Shown one piece after another: positions 38,501 through 49,007 of a stretch of 64,000 bases of DNA. The notes under the pieces are model-generated. The model made no database searches. It was not told the DNA's origin and was given only the letters and a program-made list of their open reading frames with translations. The first letter of the stretch is position 1; each line of letters begins with the position of its first letter. Both the position numbers and the translations under genes were made by a program. The stretch covers positions 124,001-188,000 of the forward strand of contig NZ_CANMFT010000004.1 in NCBI RefSeq assembly GCF_947497285.1, read 5' to 3'. The DNA is from an uncultured Aliiroseovarius sp. Lineage in GTDB: Bacteria; Pseudomonadota; Alphaproteobacteria; Rhodobacterales; Rhodobacteraceae.

Positions 38501-38515
38501 CGTTCAACGCCCCCC

Positions 38516-40054
38516 TTAAGCGAAGTCAGCGGCGAAGGCGTCCAGCGCAGCTTTGACTTTGTCCTCAAGCTCACCTTTGACCTTGCGGTCATTGTTGGTG
38601 ATGTCGTCAAGCAGGTCGGCATGCTTCTGACGCAGGTGGTTCAGAAGACCAGCTTCGAAACGCCCCACTTCGCTGACCGCGATCTTGTCAAGATAGCCGT
38701 TGGTGCCCGCGTAGATGACACACACGATTTCCGCGTTGGTCAGCGGCGAATACTGCGCCTGCTTCATCAGCTCAGTCAGACGTGCACCGCGGTTCAGAAG
38801 CTGCTGCGTTGCCGCATCAAGGTCGGACCCGAACTGCGCAAACGCTGCCATCTCGCGATACTGAGCCAGCGACAGTTTCACCGGACCAGCGACCGAGGAC
38901 ATGGCCTTGGTTTGCGCCGACGAGCCAACACGCGACACCGACAGACCGGTGTTCACAGCCGGGCGGATACCCTGATAGAACAGCTCGGTTTCCAGGAAGA
39001 TCTGACCGTCGGTGATCGAGATCACGTTGGTCGGAATAAACGCGGACACGTCGCCACCTTGGGTTTCGATCACGGGCAGTGCGGTCAAGGAACCGGAACC
39101 GTAATCTTCGTTCAGCTTGGCCGAACGCTCCAACAGGCGCGAGTGAAGATAGAAAACGTCACCCGGATAAGCTTCACGGCCCGGCGGGCGGCGCAGAAGC
39201 AGCGACATCTGACGATAAGACACAGCCTGTTTCGACAGGTCATCATAGATGATCAGGGCGTGACGGCCGTTGTCGCGGAAATGCTCGGCCATAGCGGTCG
39301 CGGCGTAAGGTGCCAGGAACTGCATGGGCGCAGGATCGGAGGCGGTCGCCGCCACAACGATCGAATACTCAATCGCGCCGCTTTCTTCCAGCTTCTTCAC
39401 TAGCTGAGCAACGGTTGATCGTTTCTGACCGATAGCAACATAAACGCAGTAGAGCTTTTTGCCCTCGTCGTCGCCAGCAGCGTCGTTATACGACTTCTGG
39501 TTCAGAATGGCGTCCAGTGCCACGGCGGTTTTACCGGTTTGGCGGTCGCCAATGATAAGCTCACGCTGGCCTCGGCCAATCGGGATCATCGCGTCGACCG
39601 ATTTCAGACCGGTTGCCATCGGTTCGTGAACCGATTTACGCGGGATGATGCCCGGCGCTTTCACGTCGGCCACGCCGCGTTTCTTCGCGTTCAGCGGACC
39701 TTTGCCGTCGATCGGGTTGCCCAGACCGTCAACAACGCGACCCAGAAGCTCGTCACCGATTGGCACGTCCACGATCGAGTTCGTGCGCTTGACGGTGTCG
39801 CCTTCTTTAATGTCGCGGTCCGACCCGAAGATAACAACGCCAACGTTGTCGGCTTCAAGGTTCAGGGCCATTCCGCGGATACCACCGGGGAATTCGACCA
39901 TTTCACCAGCCTGGACCTTATCAAGACCGTAGACGCGGGCGATACCATCCCCCACTGACAACACACGGCCAACTTCGGCCACTTCGGCGTCTTGACCGAA
40001 GTTCTTGATCTGGTCCTTCAGGATCGCAGAGATTTCTGCTGCTTGGATACCCAT
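38516..40054 (-). CDS. atpA: ATP synthase F1 subunit alpha
   Basis: A 512-residue non-catalytic nucleotide-binding subunit. It begins [16 protein letters not shown], has Walker [12 protein letters not shown] near 170 and the alpha signature [14 protein letters not shown] near 370. Length and motif order are normal. Its ATG overlaps the atpH stop by one base. Confidence 0.99.
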   Translation of the reverse strand: MGIQAAEISAILKDQIKNFGQDAEVAEVGRVLSVGDGIARVYGLDKVQAGEMVEFPGGIRGMALNLEADNVGVVIFGSDRDIKEGDTVKRTNSIVDVPIGDELLGRVVDGLGNPIDGKGPLNAKKRGVADVKAPGIIPRKSVHEPMATGLKSVDAMIPIGRGQRELIIGDRQTGKTAVALDAILNQKSYNDAAGDDEGKKLYCVYVAIGQKRSTVAQLVKKLEESGAIEYSIVVAATASDPAPMQFLAPYAATAMAEHFRDNGRHALIIYDDLSKQAVSYRQMSLLLRRPPGREAYPGDVFYLHSRLLERSAKLNEDYGSGSLTALPVIETQGGDVSAFIPTNVISITDGQIFLETELFYQGIRPAVNTGLSVSRVGSSAQTKAMSSVAGPVKLSLAQYREMAAFAQFGSDLDAATQQLLNRGARLTELMKQAQYSPLTNAEIVCVIYAGTNGYLDKIAVSEVGRFEAGLLNHLRQKHADLLDDITNNDRKVKGELEDKVKAALDAFAADFA

Positions 40055-40614
40055 TATCCGACCTCTTTCATGGAATTCTGAAGTGCATTGAGCTTTGCCT
40101 GGATCGACGTGTCGATCATGCGCGAGCCCACTTGGACGACAAGACCACCGATGAGCGTTTCATCGACAGCCAGGTTGATATTCACATCCTTGCCGATGGA
40201 AGCCTTCAGGGCCTTGGCAAGTTTGTCTTGTTGCGCCTTGGTCATCGACTTGGCGGCAGTCACCTTGGCGGTCACCTCGCCCTTGTCTTCAGCGATCAGC
40301 GCGTTCAGAGCGCTGACAAGCTGCGGCAACACGAACAAACGCCGTTTCTGGGCCATCAGCCCCAACGCGTTCGCGACCATTGGCGAAAGTTTCATTTTCT
40401 TGGCGATTGCGGCAACCGCGTCACCCTGTTCATCGCGGCTGTAAACCGGCGAACTGATCAGGCTGCGAAGGTCTTCGCTTTCGGCGAGAGCAGCATCAAG
40501 CGCGGTGACATCCGCCTCGACTGCTTTCAGGTTCTTGCCGTCTTTGGCCAGGTCAAAGATGGCAGTGGCATAACGTTGGGCAATGCCAGTTGAGATCGAG
40601 ACTGGTTCGGACAC
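40054..40614 (-). CDS. atpH: ATP synthase F1 subunit delta
   Basis: A 186-residue stator subunit that links F1 to the b subunits. It begins [20 protein letters not shown] and ends with the conserved [24 protein letters not shown] start at 40614 is chosen because GGAAGG lies 6 bases before it; the earlier GTG at 40620 would have no spacing to that site. It is the first gene of atpHAGDC. Confidence 0.95.
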   Translation of the reverse strand: MSEPVSISTGIAQRYATAIFDLAKDGKNLKAVEADVTALDAALAESEDLRSLISSPVYSRDEQGDAVAAIAKKMKLSPMVANALGLMAQKRRLFVLPQLVSALNALIAEDKGEVTAKVTAAKSMTKAQQDKLAKALKASIGKDVNINLAVDETLIGGLVVQVGSRMIDTSIQAKLNALQNSMKEVG

Positions 40615-41008
40615 GTCCACCCTTCCGATGTCTTTAGCCCCATCGTGATTTGCCTGTCGGCAAATCGGGGCGGCCTACAGATGCCGCGATTGCGCGCGTA
40701 TCATCTAAATCGACGAAGCATGTAGCAGGGATATGCGGCCCTCGCAACAGGCTTGCATGGGTTTATCGCCAACATCTGCCTGCCTTTTTTGCAAGGACGC
40801 TCGATCATTTCCGCCAGAACCCTTCACCCTAGGGAAAAAATACCGTCTGGGCGGTCAGGAATCGGTGAAGCATTTCTGAATACAAATGCATACCGTCGCT
40901 GTTCTAATTCTTGGTTTCACGCCCTGCAACCAGCCCGTCGCGCCCGACCGAGCTGCATTCCGGTGTGAATGGGCTGATTCTTTTTGCCGGGCATTGCCAC
41001 GCGGTTCG
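40615..41008. other. 394-base gap with the atp operon promoter region
   Basis: No gene is supported. It must hold the atpHAGDC promoter on the minus strand. One strong hairpin (40647-40666) lies 33 bases before atpH. The rest, including a T-rich tract near 40786, shows no motif I recognise. Confidence 0.65.
40647..40666. repeat. 20-base hairpin in the atp leader
   Basis: GATTTGCC-TGTC-GGCAAATC is a perfect 8-bp stem with a four-base loop. It probably lies in the 5' leader of the atp mRNA. It resembles the groEL trailer hairpin GATTGGCC-TTGC-GGCCAATC in stem edge, loop size and the C-TNNC-GG centre. Confidence 0.7.
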
Positions 41009-41773
41009 TCAGGGGTTGGGCAGGTGCGTGCTTGGTTCAGGCACTCCCAACCCCTCCAGCACCTTCAAGGGGCGCCGCACCGCCTGCGCCAGACCGGGGC
41101 GTTTTGGGGCCGGGATTTGCTTGGACACTTCGACCATCAAAACACCCCCGGCAAGGATGACCGGCAGTTGCAGTCCCGCCCGCTCCCAAAAATTTCCGGT
41201 CTTCAGCCAGAACCGTTTCGAGGACGGGGGCTGATATAGCGCCGACAGGTGGCGTTCGACGCGAAAGCCATGCTCTTTCAGTTGCCCCTCAAGCTGGCTC
41301 AGGGAATAGGGGCGGCCATAGCCGAAGGGCGTTGCATCCGACCGGGCCCACAGCCCTGCCCGGTTCGGGGTAATGATTAACGCCCGCCCACCCGGACCCA
41401 GCACCCGATAGATCTCGTCCAGCAGGAATGTGGGGGTTTCTGACGTCTCAAGCCCGTGCATCACCACAAGCCGGTCCACGACACCCGTGTCCAAGGGCCA
41501 CATCGTATCCTCGACCAATGCCGAGACATTCTGCATCCCCGCCGGCCAGGGCATCACGCCTTGCGGTGCGGGCATTAACCCCATCACACGTCGCGCTGTC
41601 GGCAGATAGGGGCGCAACAAGGGAACGGCAAAACCGAACCCGACGACGGTCTGTCCTTTGGCCTGCGCCGTTGGCCAGAGGGCTACCAATTTGTCACGAA
41701 TGGCCTTTTGCGCCGCACGGCCCAGCATGCTGCGGTAATAGAAATTCCGAAGATCCTGCACATCGAGATGCAT
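41009..41773 (-). CDS. SAM-dependent methyltransferase, class I (type 11-like)
   Basis: A 254-residue protein. The glycine motif is reduced ([16 protein letters not shown]), followed by [12 protein letters not shown] and a [20 protein letters not shown] segment typical of type 11 methyltransferases. The start [14 protein letters not shown] fits related proteins; a GTG 15 bases upstream is also possible. It is not beside its substrate pathway, and gloB is on the opposite strand nearby. Confidence 0.85.
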   Translation of the reverse strand: MHLDVQDLRNFYYRSMLGRAAQKAIRDKLVALWPTAQAKGQTVVGFGFAVPLLRPYLPTARRVMGLMPAPQGVMPWPAGMQNVSALVEDTMWPLDTGVVDRLVVMHGLETSETPTFLLDEIYRVLGPGGRALIITPNRAGLWARSDATPFGYGRPYSLSQLEGQLKEHGFRVERHLSALYQPPSSKRFWLKTGNFWERAGLQLPVILAGGVLMVEVSKQIPAPKRPGLAQAVRRPLKVLEGLGVPEPSTHLPNP

Positions 41774-41865
41774 GAAAGGCTCAGCCACTTACCGTTTGGT
41801 TCTGCGCCAAGACTATCGCATCACCGCAAAAAGGAAATGTGAAACCTTGGTCTTTGTCGGGGTGG

Positions 41866-42504
41866 TCACCGCTTGCGCAAAACAAGCGCCAGATTGTTTG
41901 CGGGCATTTCGATCAGGTCGACGCGCTCCATGCCCGCCTGCGCGGCCCAGCGTTCGATATCTTCGATGTCTTTATACCCGGCGGCCGGATCGTTCTTGAT
42001 CAACGAGGCATGGAAGTTTTGGTCGCTGCCCGATCGAAAGGCACCCCTGGATCTGAAAGGTCCGTATAAAAACCAATGCCCACCCGGCGACAGATTGCGA
42101 GCGACGCCCTGAACGACGGCCTGTGCGTTCGGTGCGGGGATCAAGTGCATCAGGTTGACTGTCACAGCAAGGGACGCAGGTCCGATTTGCCAATCTGGCT
42201 GCGCCGCATCAAGCGCCTGGGCCATCCGCATGTTCAGCACACCCTCTTCGGCCCGCCAAGCGTCGATGCTGATCAACCGGTTCGAGTCGATATCGGTTGG
42301 CTGCCAGATCGTATCCGGAAAGGCCTTGGCAAACGCGACGGCGTGTTCACCCGTGCCCGAGGCGATTTCGAACGCGACGTCACCGGAAGGAACAAAACGC
42401 GCAAGCTCTTTCAGGATCGGGGCCAGGTTGCGGGCGGCTGACGGCGCCGACAGCCGACCATCAGCGCGCGCTTCAGCCACGGAATGTGGTATTTCTTCGG
42501 TCAT
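41866..42504 (-). CDS. DUF938 family SAM-dependent methyltransferase
   Basis: A 212-residue protein. SAPSAARNLAPILKEL, then EIASGTGEHAVAFAKAFP, then WQPTDIDSNRL match the DUF938 group, and the tail has AAQAGMERVDLIEMPANNLAL. The start MTEEIPHS is 79 bases from the divergent gloB start; the longer open frame runs into gloB. Substrate is unknown. Confidence 0.9.
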   Translation of the reverse strand: MTEEIPHSVAEARADGRLSAPSAARNLAPILKELARFVPSGDVAFEIASGTGEHAVAFAKAFPDTIWQPTDIDSNRLISIDAWRAEEGVLNMRMAQALDAAQPDWQIGPASLAVTVNLMHLIPAPNAQAVVQGVARNLSPGGHWFLYGPFRSRGAFRSGSDQNFHASLIKNDPAAGYKDIEDIERWAAQAGMERVDLIEMPANNLALVLRKR

Positions 42505-42582
42505 TTTGCCCCCCGGTTGCTTGGCAGTATTGAGCCTGCCCCGGCTTTCGGCAAGACTGGAGTTCAAAACCGGAGGTTCGAG

Positions 42583-43347
42583 ATGCTCACCCTTGTCACC
42601 ATCCCCTGTCTGTCTGACAATTACGCCTTCCTTCTGCATGATGATGTCACGGGGCAAACCGCGCTTGTCGATGCGCCCGACGCCCAGCCGATCAAGGCTG
42701 AACTGCAGGCACGCGGCTGGACGTTGACCGAAATCTGGTTGACCCACCATCATTGGGACCATGTCCAAGGCGTCACGGATCTGGTGAAGGCCACAGGTGC
42801 CAAGGTGGTCGGTGCAGCCGCAGATGCCGACCGCCTACCACCATTGGATCGAAGCTATAGTGACGATGACACGTTTGAATTTGCTGGCCACGAAGTATCG
42901 GTTCTGGATGTTTCGGGCCACACGGTCGGTCACATCGCCTATTTCGTTCCGGATACACACGCGGTCTTTACCGGGGACAGCCTGATGGCGCTTGGCTGCG
43001 GACGTTTGTTTGAAGGCACGCCAAACCAAATGTGGGCAAGCCTGTCCCGTCTTGCCGCCTTGCCACCAGATACGCTGGTCTGTTCGGGCCACGAATACAC
43101 CGCGGCAAATGCGGCCTTTGCGATCACGATTGAACCTGACAACAGCGCATTGGCCCAGCGTCTGGCGCAGATCAAAGCCGCGCGCTCCGAAAACCGCCCC
43201 ACAGTGCCATCGCGCCTGTCGCAGGAGCTTGAAACGAATCCATTTCTGCGCGCCCACTTGCCTCAGGTCAAAGCGGCCCTACATATGGAAACCGCCCCAG
43301 ACACCGAGGTCTTTGCTGAAATCCGACGGCGCAAGGACAATTTCTAA
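42583..43347 (+). CDS. gloB: hydroxyacylglutathione hydrolase (glyoxalase II)
   Basis: A 254-residue metallo-beta-lactamase-fold enzyme that hydrolyses S-lactoylglutathione in methylglyoxal detoxification. The metal site is LTHHHWDHVQG near 55, with later DVSGHTVGHIAY, FTGDSLMALGCGR and CSGHEYTAANAAFA. The start MLTLVTIPCLSDNYAF has GGAGG and fits the family. The longer frame would overlap the DUF938 start. Confidence 0.96.
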   Translation: MLTLVTIPCLSDNYAFLLHDDVTGQTALVDAPDAQPIKAELQARGWTLTEIWLTHHHWDHVQGVTDLVKATGAKVVGAAADADRLPPLDRSYSDDDTFEFAGHEVSVLDVSGHTVGHIAYFVPDTHAVFTGDSLMALGCGRLFEGTPNQMWASLSRLAALPPDTLVCSGHEYTAANAAFAITIEPDNSALAQRLAQIKAARSENRPTVPSRLSQELETNPFLRAHLPQVKAALHMETAPDTEVFAEIRRRKDNF

Positions 43348-43505
43348 GGTATAAATACCAGCAATCACGCATCCGAGAGCAACAATTGACAAGAAAAGGC
43401 TTGAAGACGCGGCCGGAAAACCGAACTTTAAACATATGAGGCGACAGTAAAGGTGGAAGAACCGCCAAGCGGAAGATCCCGCATAGCTTACGAGGAGTGT
43501 TCGAC

Positions 43506-45830
43506 GTGCCATCCTTTTCAAAACCGCTCGAAGAAGCCATTCACCACGCGCTTGCGCTGGCGAATGATCGAAAGCACGAGCTGGCAACGCTGGAACACCT
43601 GCTTCTTGCGCTGCTTGATGAACCCGACGCAGCCCGCGTCATGCAGGCCTGTTCGGTCGACATGGATGTCCTGCGCAAGGTTCTGGTCGAATTCATCGAC
43701 GAAGAACTGACCACACTGGTCACCGACATCGAAGGCAGCGAGGCCGTGCCGACAGCGGCCTTTCAGCGCGTCATTCAGCGTGCTGCGATCCATGTGCAAA
43801 GCTCTGGCCGCACCGAAGTGACGGGCGCGAACGTATTGGTCGCAATCTTTGCAGAACGCGAAAGCAACGCCGCCTTTTTCCTGCAAGAACAGGATATGAC
43901 CCGTTACGATGCGGTGAACTACATCGCCCATGGGGTCGCGAAAGATCCCAGCATGGGCGAGGCCCGGCCGATCTCTGGTGCGCCGGAGTTCGAAGAGGAC
44001 GTGCAGGACGCCCAGCCCGCCGAAGAAAACGACAGCGCGCTGGCGAAATACTGTGTCGACTTGAACGCCAAGGCGCGCGACGGCGATATCGACCCGCTGA
44101 TCGGGCGCGAACACGAGGTAGAGCGTTGCATTCAGGTGCTTTGCCGCCGCCGTAAAAACAACCCGCTTCTGGTCGGTGATCCCGGCGTTGGCAAAACCGC
44201 CATCGCAGAAGGGCTGGCCGCCAAGGTCGTCGGTGGCGAAACGCCCGACATCTTGGCCGAAACGACAATCTATTCGCTCGACATGGGTGCGCTGCTGGCC
44301 GGCACCCGTTATCGCGGCGACTTCGAAGAGCGTCTGAAGGCCGTGATGAAAGAGCTTGAAGACCACCCCGATGCTGTCTTGTTCATCGACGAGATTCACA
44401 CCGTGATCGGTGCTGGTGCGACGTCGGGCGGGGCGATGGATGCCTCGAACCTGCTGAAGCCCGCACTTCAGGGCGGCAAGCTGCGCTGCATGGGCTCGAC
44501 CACCTATAAGGAGTTCCGCCAGCACTTCGAAAAGGACCGCGCGCTGAGCCGCCGGTTCCAGAAGATCGACATCAACGAACCGACTGTTGATGATGCGGTG
44601 AAAATCCTGAAAGGTCTGAAACCCTATTTCGAAGACCACCACGGCGTAAAATACACTGCCGATGCGATCAAAAGCGCGGTGGAGTTGTCGGATCGTTATG
44701 TCAACGACCGCAAGCTGCCAGACAAGGCGATCGACGTGATCGACGAGGCCGGGGCCGCGCAGCACCTGCTTGCGCAAAGCAAGCGCCGCAAGACGATCGG
44801 CGTCAAGGACATCGAGGCCGTCGTGGCCAAGATCGCCCGCATTCCGCCGAAAAGCGTCTCCAAGGATGATGCCGAAACATTGCGCGACCTTGAAAAGGCG
44901 CTGAAACGGGTCGTGTTTGGGCAGGACAACGCAATTGAATCGCTTGCCTCGGCCATCAAACTGGCCCGCGCGGGCCTGCGGGAACCTGAAAAGCCCATCG
45001 GCAACTATCTGTTTGCCGGGCCAACAGGCGTCGGCAAGACCGAGGTTGCCAAACAGCTGGCCGACAATCTGGGTGTCGAGCTTTTGCGCTTTGATATGTC
45101 GGAATATATGGAGAAACACGCGGTCTCGCGCCTGATCGGGGCGCCTCCGGGCTATGTCGGGTTTGATCAGGGCGGTCTGTTGACCGATGGCGTTGATCAG
45201 CATCCCCATTGTGTTTTGCTTCTGGACGAGATCGAGAAAGCGCACCCGGATGTCTACAACATCCTGCTGCAGGTGATGGATAACGGCGAGCTGACCGACC
45301 ATAACGGTCGCACGGTCAGTTTCCGCAACGTGGTCTTGATCATGACCTCGAACGCGGGCGCAGCGGAACAGGCCAAATCGGCCATCGGCTTTGGTCGCGA
45401 TCGTCGCGAAGGCGAAGACACCGCCGCGATCGAACGCACCTTCACGCCGGAATTCCGCAACCGATTGGATGCGGTCATCAGCTTCGCGCCACTCGGCAAA
45501 GAAGTGATCCTGCAAGTGGTCGAGAAGTTTGTTCTGCAACTGGAAGCCCAGCTTCTGGATCGCGGCGTCAGCATCGAGCTGACCCGTGCGGCCGCTGAAT
45601 GGATCGCCGAGAAGGGATATGATGACCGTATGGGCGCCCGCCCCCTTGGCCGCGTCATTCAAGAGCACATCAAAAAGCCGCTCGCCGAAGAGCTGCTGTT
45701 TGGCAAGCTTGCCAAGGGCGGTCTGGTTCAGGTGGGCGTGAAGAACGGCAAGCTGGACCTTCGGATGGAGAAACCCAAAAACCCGCAGCTTGGTTCGCGC
45801 AAACGACCCCCATTGTTGACCGCGGACTGA
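43506..45830 (+). CDS. clpA: ATP-dependent Clp protease ATP-binding subunit ClpA
   Basis: A 774-residue AAA+ unfoldase that feeds substrates to ClpP. The N-domain repeats ([34 protein letters not shown]) come first. AAA1 has Walker A GDPGVGKT at 224-231 and AAA2 has [12 protein letters not shown] near 500. The absence of a long ClpB-type coiled middle domain and the total length mark it as ClpA. The GTG at 43506 is used because AGGAG lies 8 bases before it. No clpS adjoins it. Confidence 0.97.
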   Translation: MPSFSKPLEEAIHHALALANDRKHELATLEHLLLALLDEPDAARVMQACSVDMDVLRKVLVEFIDEELTTLVTDIEGSEAVPTAAFQRVIQRAAIHVQSSGRTEVTGANVLVAIFAERESNAAFFLQEQDMTRYDAVNYIAHGVAKDPSMGEARPISGAPEFEEDVQDAQPAEENDSALAKYCVDLNAKARDGDIDPLIGREHEVERCIQVLCRRRKNNPLLVGDPGVGKTAIAEGLAAKVVGGETPDILAETTIYSLDMGALLAGTRYRGDFEERLKAVMKELEDHPDAVLFIDEIHTVIGAGATSGGAMDASNLLKPALQGGKLRCMGSTTYKEFRQHFEKDRALSRRFQKIDINEPTVDDAVKILKGLKPYFEDHHGVKYTADAIKSAVELSDRYVNDRKLPDKAIDVIDEAGAAQHLLAQSKRRKTIGVKDIEAVVAKIARIPPKSVSKDDAETLRDLEKALKRVVFGQDNAIESLASAIKLARAGLREPEKPIGNYLFAGPTGVGKTEVAKQLADNLGVELLRFDMSEYMEKHAVSRLIGAPPGYVGFDQGGLLTDGVDQHPHCVLLLDEIEKAHPDVYNILLQVMDNGELTDHNGRTVSFRNVVLIMTSNAGAAEQAKSAIGFGRDRREGEDTAAIERTFTPEFRNRLDAVISFAPLGKEVILQVVEKFVLQLEAQLLDRGVSIELTRAAAEWIAEKGYDDRMGARPLGRVIQEHIKKPLAEELLFGKLAKGGLVQVGVKNGKLDLRMEKPKNPQLGSRKRPPLLTAD

Positions 45831-45856
45831 CCGCCAACTGAGCACGACACATTTGC

Positions 45857-45884
45857 ACGGGCCGCAGTTCTTCTTGCGGCCCGT
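45857..45884 (+). terminator. terminator after clpA
   Basis: ACGGGCCGCA and TGCGGCCCGT are perfect reverse complements with an eight-base loop. It lies 26 bases past the clpA stop. The T-run is interrupted (CGTCGTTT). Confidence 0.75.
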
Positions 45885-45987
45885 CGTCGTTTGGGGCGCT
45901 GGAATAGCACTGAGCAGCGCTCAGCCAATCTGCAATCTCGCAAAAAATCTGCTGCCGCTATACTGGTTTCCGCATAGGCAAACGCGG

Positions 45988-47724
45988 TCAGCGTTCCGTC
46001 AGTTTCAGCTCAATCCGGCGGTTCTTTGCGCGCGCTTCACTGGTATTGGCGGGGTCGACCGGGCGGTATTCGCCAAACCCCGTTGCCGCAAGGCGATCGG
46101 GCGGAAAACCCAGATCATTGATCATGTATTCCACCACCGACAAGGCGCGCGCCTGACTGAGCGCCCAGTTGTTGCGGAACCGTCCTGTGCCAGCCAGCGG
46201 AACATTGTCGGTGTGCCCATCAACGCGAATGATCCAGTCCACTTCGTTCGGGATGTCTCCGGCCACTTCGGCCAGTAGCGCGGCCACCTTGGCAACCTGC
46301 GCGCGTCCTTCGGGCTGCAACGTCGCATCGGCGCTTGTGAACAGAACCTCGGACGAGAAAACGAACCTGTCGCCGACAATCTGAATGCCTTCGCGATTGC
46401 CAAGCACTTGCTTGAGCTTGCCAAAAAACTCGGACCGATAGGCCGCCAGTTCTTTGGTTTCGGCCTCCAGCCGTTTGCGTTCCGCTTCTTCCAACGCTGC
46501 GCGTTTGCGTTCTTCAGAGGCAACACGGGCCAGCGCGGCGTTTAACTCGGACCCAAGGTTGTTGATCTGCACCTTCGCGGCGGCGTCACGCGCGGCGCTG
46601 TCGTCCAGAATGGCTTGTAGACTTCCCAGCTGGGTTCTAAGTGCGGCAAGCTGTTCATTCAAAAGCGCAATCTTGCGTTGGCTTTCTGCGCTTTCCGCTT
46701 CCTTCTCGGACAACGCCAGATTGGCGGCGGCCAGCAGACGCGCCCGTTGGTCGGCCTCACTGATTGCATCTTGCACCTGGCTTTCAGCCTCGAGCCGTGC
46801 GGCAAGTTCGGCTTCCAGACGATCCCGCAAATCTGCCGTTTCAACCCCGTCGGTTTTCTGCTCCTCCAGCCTTAGCAGAGCGGCAGACAGCTGGCGTTCC
46901 ACATCGACGCCCGCAGCCTTGGCTGCTGCAAGAAGCGTCAAGGTCTCTTCGGCCCGCTTGCGTTCAGCCTCCAGCGCCAAGGTCATCGCGGTTAGTTCTT
47001 CATCCGCATTTGCCAGACGGTCACGCAGGGCGGCGGCGGCGGCGGCCTCGGTCACGCGGCTTGCCTCTTCTTCAGTCAGGGCGGCGGCGCTGTCTTCCAC
47101 CTTCGCCTCAAGATCCGCCACCAGCGCCTCAAGCGCTTCGCGTTTTGCGGCGGCCAGTCGCGCTGCCTCGGCGGTTTCGTCAACCTCGTCGCGCGCGTTA
47201 GCCAAGGCCAGCGCCAGCGCATCTTTTTCAGACAGCAATTCAACACGGGCCGCTTCAAGTTCGTCGACCGTCGCGGAAAGCGCCTCGCCCTCGCGAATTG
47301 CGCGATCGCGCTCCGACAAAAGCGTTGCAACCTGCGCTTCGAAACTGGTGATCTTTGCGGCCCGCGCGGCTAGCTCAGAGGCCTGATCCGCAGTTTGTGC
47401 GGTCAACTGGGCGATCAGGGCTGTTTGTGCCTCAGACACAGATCTGGCTTCGGCCAAGGTCGCGTTCAACGTGCCGACTTCACCCTGAAGCTTCGCCGCC
47501 CGCGTCCGCTCCAACCCAAGCGCGTCGGCCAGTTCGGACACCTGCGAGGAAAGCTCGTCCAGTTCATCCGCCTGCCCCGAGATCGTTTCGCGCAATATGA
47601 ACTGCACGATCATGAAGATGGTCAGGACGAACATCAGGACAAGCAAAAGCGCCGTCATGGCATCCACAAAACCCGGCCAGATCGAGCCGCTCATCCGTTG
47701 AACCGATCGCCGCGTCAGGGCCAT
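45988..47724 (-). CDS. MotB/OmpA-like motor-stator protein with a very long coiled coil
   Basis: A 578-residue inner-membrane protein. One helix at about 17-42 carries an Asp at residue 21 (GFVDAMTALLLVLMF), the position of the proton-binding Asp of MotB and ExbD. About 400 residues of Ala/Glu/Leu/Lys-rich heptads (about 48-435) form a probable coiled coil. A C-terminal OmpA/MotB peptidoglycan-binding domain (about 455-578) has DGHTDNVPLAG and NNWALSQARALSVV, then GFGEYRPV. It starts 3 bases after the ExbB-like gene. No flagellar gene is near, so it probably is not the flagellar MotB. The function is not known. Confidence 0.88.
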   Translation of the reverse strand: MALTRRSVQRMSGSIWPGFVDAMTALLLVLMFVLTIFMIVQFILRETISGQADELDELSSQVSELADALGLERTRAAKLQGEVGTLNATLAEARSVSEAQTALIAQLTAQTADQASELAARAAKITSFEAQVATLLSERDRAIREGEALSATVDELEAARVELLSEKDALALALANARDEVDETAEAARLAAAKREALEALVADLEAKVEDSAAALTEEEASRVTEAAAAAALRDRLANADEELTAMTLALEAERKRAEETLTLLAAAKAAGVDVERQLSAALLRLEEQKTDGVETADLRDRLEAELAARLEAESQVQDAISEADQRARLLAAANLALSEKEAESAESQRKIALLNEQLAALRTQLGSLQAILDDSAARDAAAKVQINNLGSELNAALARVASEERKRAALEEAERKRLEAETKELAAYRSEFFGKLKQVLGNREGIQIVGDRFVFSSEVLFTSADATLQPEGRAQVAKVAALLAEVAGDIPNEVDWIIRVDGHTDNVPLAGTGRFRNNWALSQARALSVVEYMINDLGFPPDRLAATGFGEYRPVDPANTSEARAKNRRIELKLTER

Positions 47725-47727
47725 GGG

Positions 47728-48927
47728 TTACGCCCTGTCCTGACCGGACGCCACGCGGATCGCGTGGGTCAGGGTTGCAAGATCCCCGCGCAGGTCGGCA
47801 AGACTTTCCTGTCGTCCAGCTTGCATTTCTTCCAAAATGCGCAGCAGTTGAACATCGATGGAGCGAAGCCGCATCCGGCTTTCCGCATCCGGGTGATCGT
47901 CCGCGTCATCGGCGCGCGCCTGCAGCACTTCGACCACCCTGTCCTGCCCGTCCGCGAGCCGTGACAAGGCGGCAGCCTGACCGCCCCCGTCTTGCAGTTT
48001 CGTGGCAACCGCATCGATTTTGTCGGCCAAATGTCCCAGCCGCTGGTCCAGCATGCTGCGTTGCACATCGGTCTGGGTGAACAGGGTCTGCATCGCTTCG
48101 ACCTGCTCGGCAAGAACGCCAAGATAGGCGCTGGCACCTTGGTCGTTGCCCTCTCCATCGCCGGTGGCAAAGCTTATCTTCGTAATGGTGGACAGCCATT
48201 CCTCTAGCTCGCGATAAAACCGGTTCTGGCCATGCCCGGCAAACAGCTCCAGCAGCCCGACGACCAGCGACCCCGCAAGACCCAACAGCGAGGATGAGAA
48301 AGCCGTGCCCATGCCGCCCAGCTGCGCCTCAAGCCCGGTCATAAGACGGTTGAACACATCAACCCCGCCTTCACCCTCACCCGGCGCCAGCGACCTGATG
48401 GTTTCGACCACCGCCGGTACGGTCGTCGCCAAGCCGTAGAATGTGCCGAGAAGTCCGAGAAATATCAGCAGGTTGACGATATATCGTGTGATGTCACGGG
48501 CTTCATCTATACGTGTTGCGATGCTATCGAGGATCGACCGTGCGGACGACGCACCGATCTGCAGATGCGACCCACGGTTTGATCGAAAAAGCGCCGCCAA
48601 AGACGCCAACAACCGCGGCGCCCGGTCCGGGTCATGACCATCGCGTTCCTGAACGTAGCCCTCGATCCAGCCGACGGATGAAAAGACCTGCCAGACCTGC
48701 CAGAAACAAGCCAGCAGGCCGATCACGAAGACAAACAGGATGAAGCCATTCAGATAGAGATTTGCCTGAAACACCGGCAGCACCCTTGGCAAAGCCAAAA
48801 ACACGCCAAAGCCTACAAGACCCAACACCACCAACATCACAAAGATTTGGCGGACCGGATGGGTGAAAGACGGCTCGACCCCGTGTTTTTTGGGCGCAGT
48901 CAGCGTCCCGCGATCCAACTGATCCAT
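47728..48927 (-). CDS. MotA/TolQ/ExbB-type proton channel protein with long C-terminal tail
   Basis: A 399-residue membrane protein. Helices lie at about 27-48, 58-80, 147-170 and 208-230. The last two hold LLIFLGLLGTFYGLATTVP and FSSSLLGLAGSLVVGLLELF, the MotA/TolQ/ExbB pore pattern. Residues about 260-399 are soluble and rich in Gln, Asp and Leu, with coiled-coil tendency. Paired with the downstream MotB-like gene (3-base gap), it would form a proton-driven 5:2-type motor complex. That inference rests on family resemblance only. Confidence 0.88.
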   Translation of the reverse strand: MDQLDRGTLTAPKKHGVEPSFTHPVRQIFVMLVVLGLVGFGVFLALPRVLPVFQANLYLNGFILFVFVIGLLACFWQVWQVFSSVGWIEGYVQERDGHDPDRAPRLLASLAALFRSNRGSHLQIGASSARSILDSIATRIDEARDITRYIVNLLIFLGLLGTFYGLATTVPAVVETIRSLAPGEGEGGVDVFNRLMTGLEAQLGGMGTAFSSSLLGLAGSLVVGLLELFAGHGQNRFYRELEEWLSTITKISFATGDGEGNDQGASAYLGVLAEQVEAMQTLFTQTDVQRSMLDQRLGHLADKIDAVATKLQDGGGQAAALSRLADGQDRVVEVLQARADDADDHPDAESRMRLRSIDVQLLRILEEMQAGRQESLADLRGDLATLTHAIRVASGQDRA

Positions 48928-49007
48928 GCGGGCATTTCCTTGTCGCCGTTGTTGTTGGGCACAGGATAGGCGCGATTTGTGCAGGTGCCAAGCTCTGTGT
49001 AGACCTG

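Noticed and set aside
40887-41239. Short frames of about 70-117 codons overlapping the gap before atpH and the end of the methyltransferase gene.
   Set aside because: They are antisense or out of frame to the methyltransferase and have no family features or ribosome-binding site.
43348-43505. A possible clpS gene between gloB and clpA.
   Set aside because: The gap is only 158 bases and no frame matches the ClpS core; clpS must be elsewhere.
43518-45845. A 775-codon open frame antisense to clpA.
   Set aside because: It mirrors the clpA coding region codon by codon and carries no known motif; it is a shadow of codon bias.
45988-48927. Calling the ExbB-like and MotB-like pair a Zorya defence system.
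   Set aside because: The MotA/MotB-like partners fit, but there is no ZorC, ZorD or ZorE-like gene adjacent, and the long coil is on the MotB-like protein rather than the MotA-like one.
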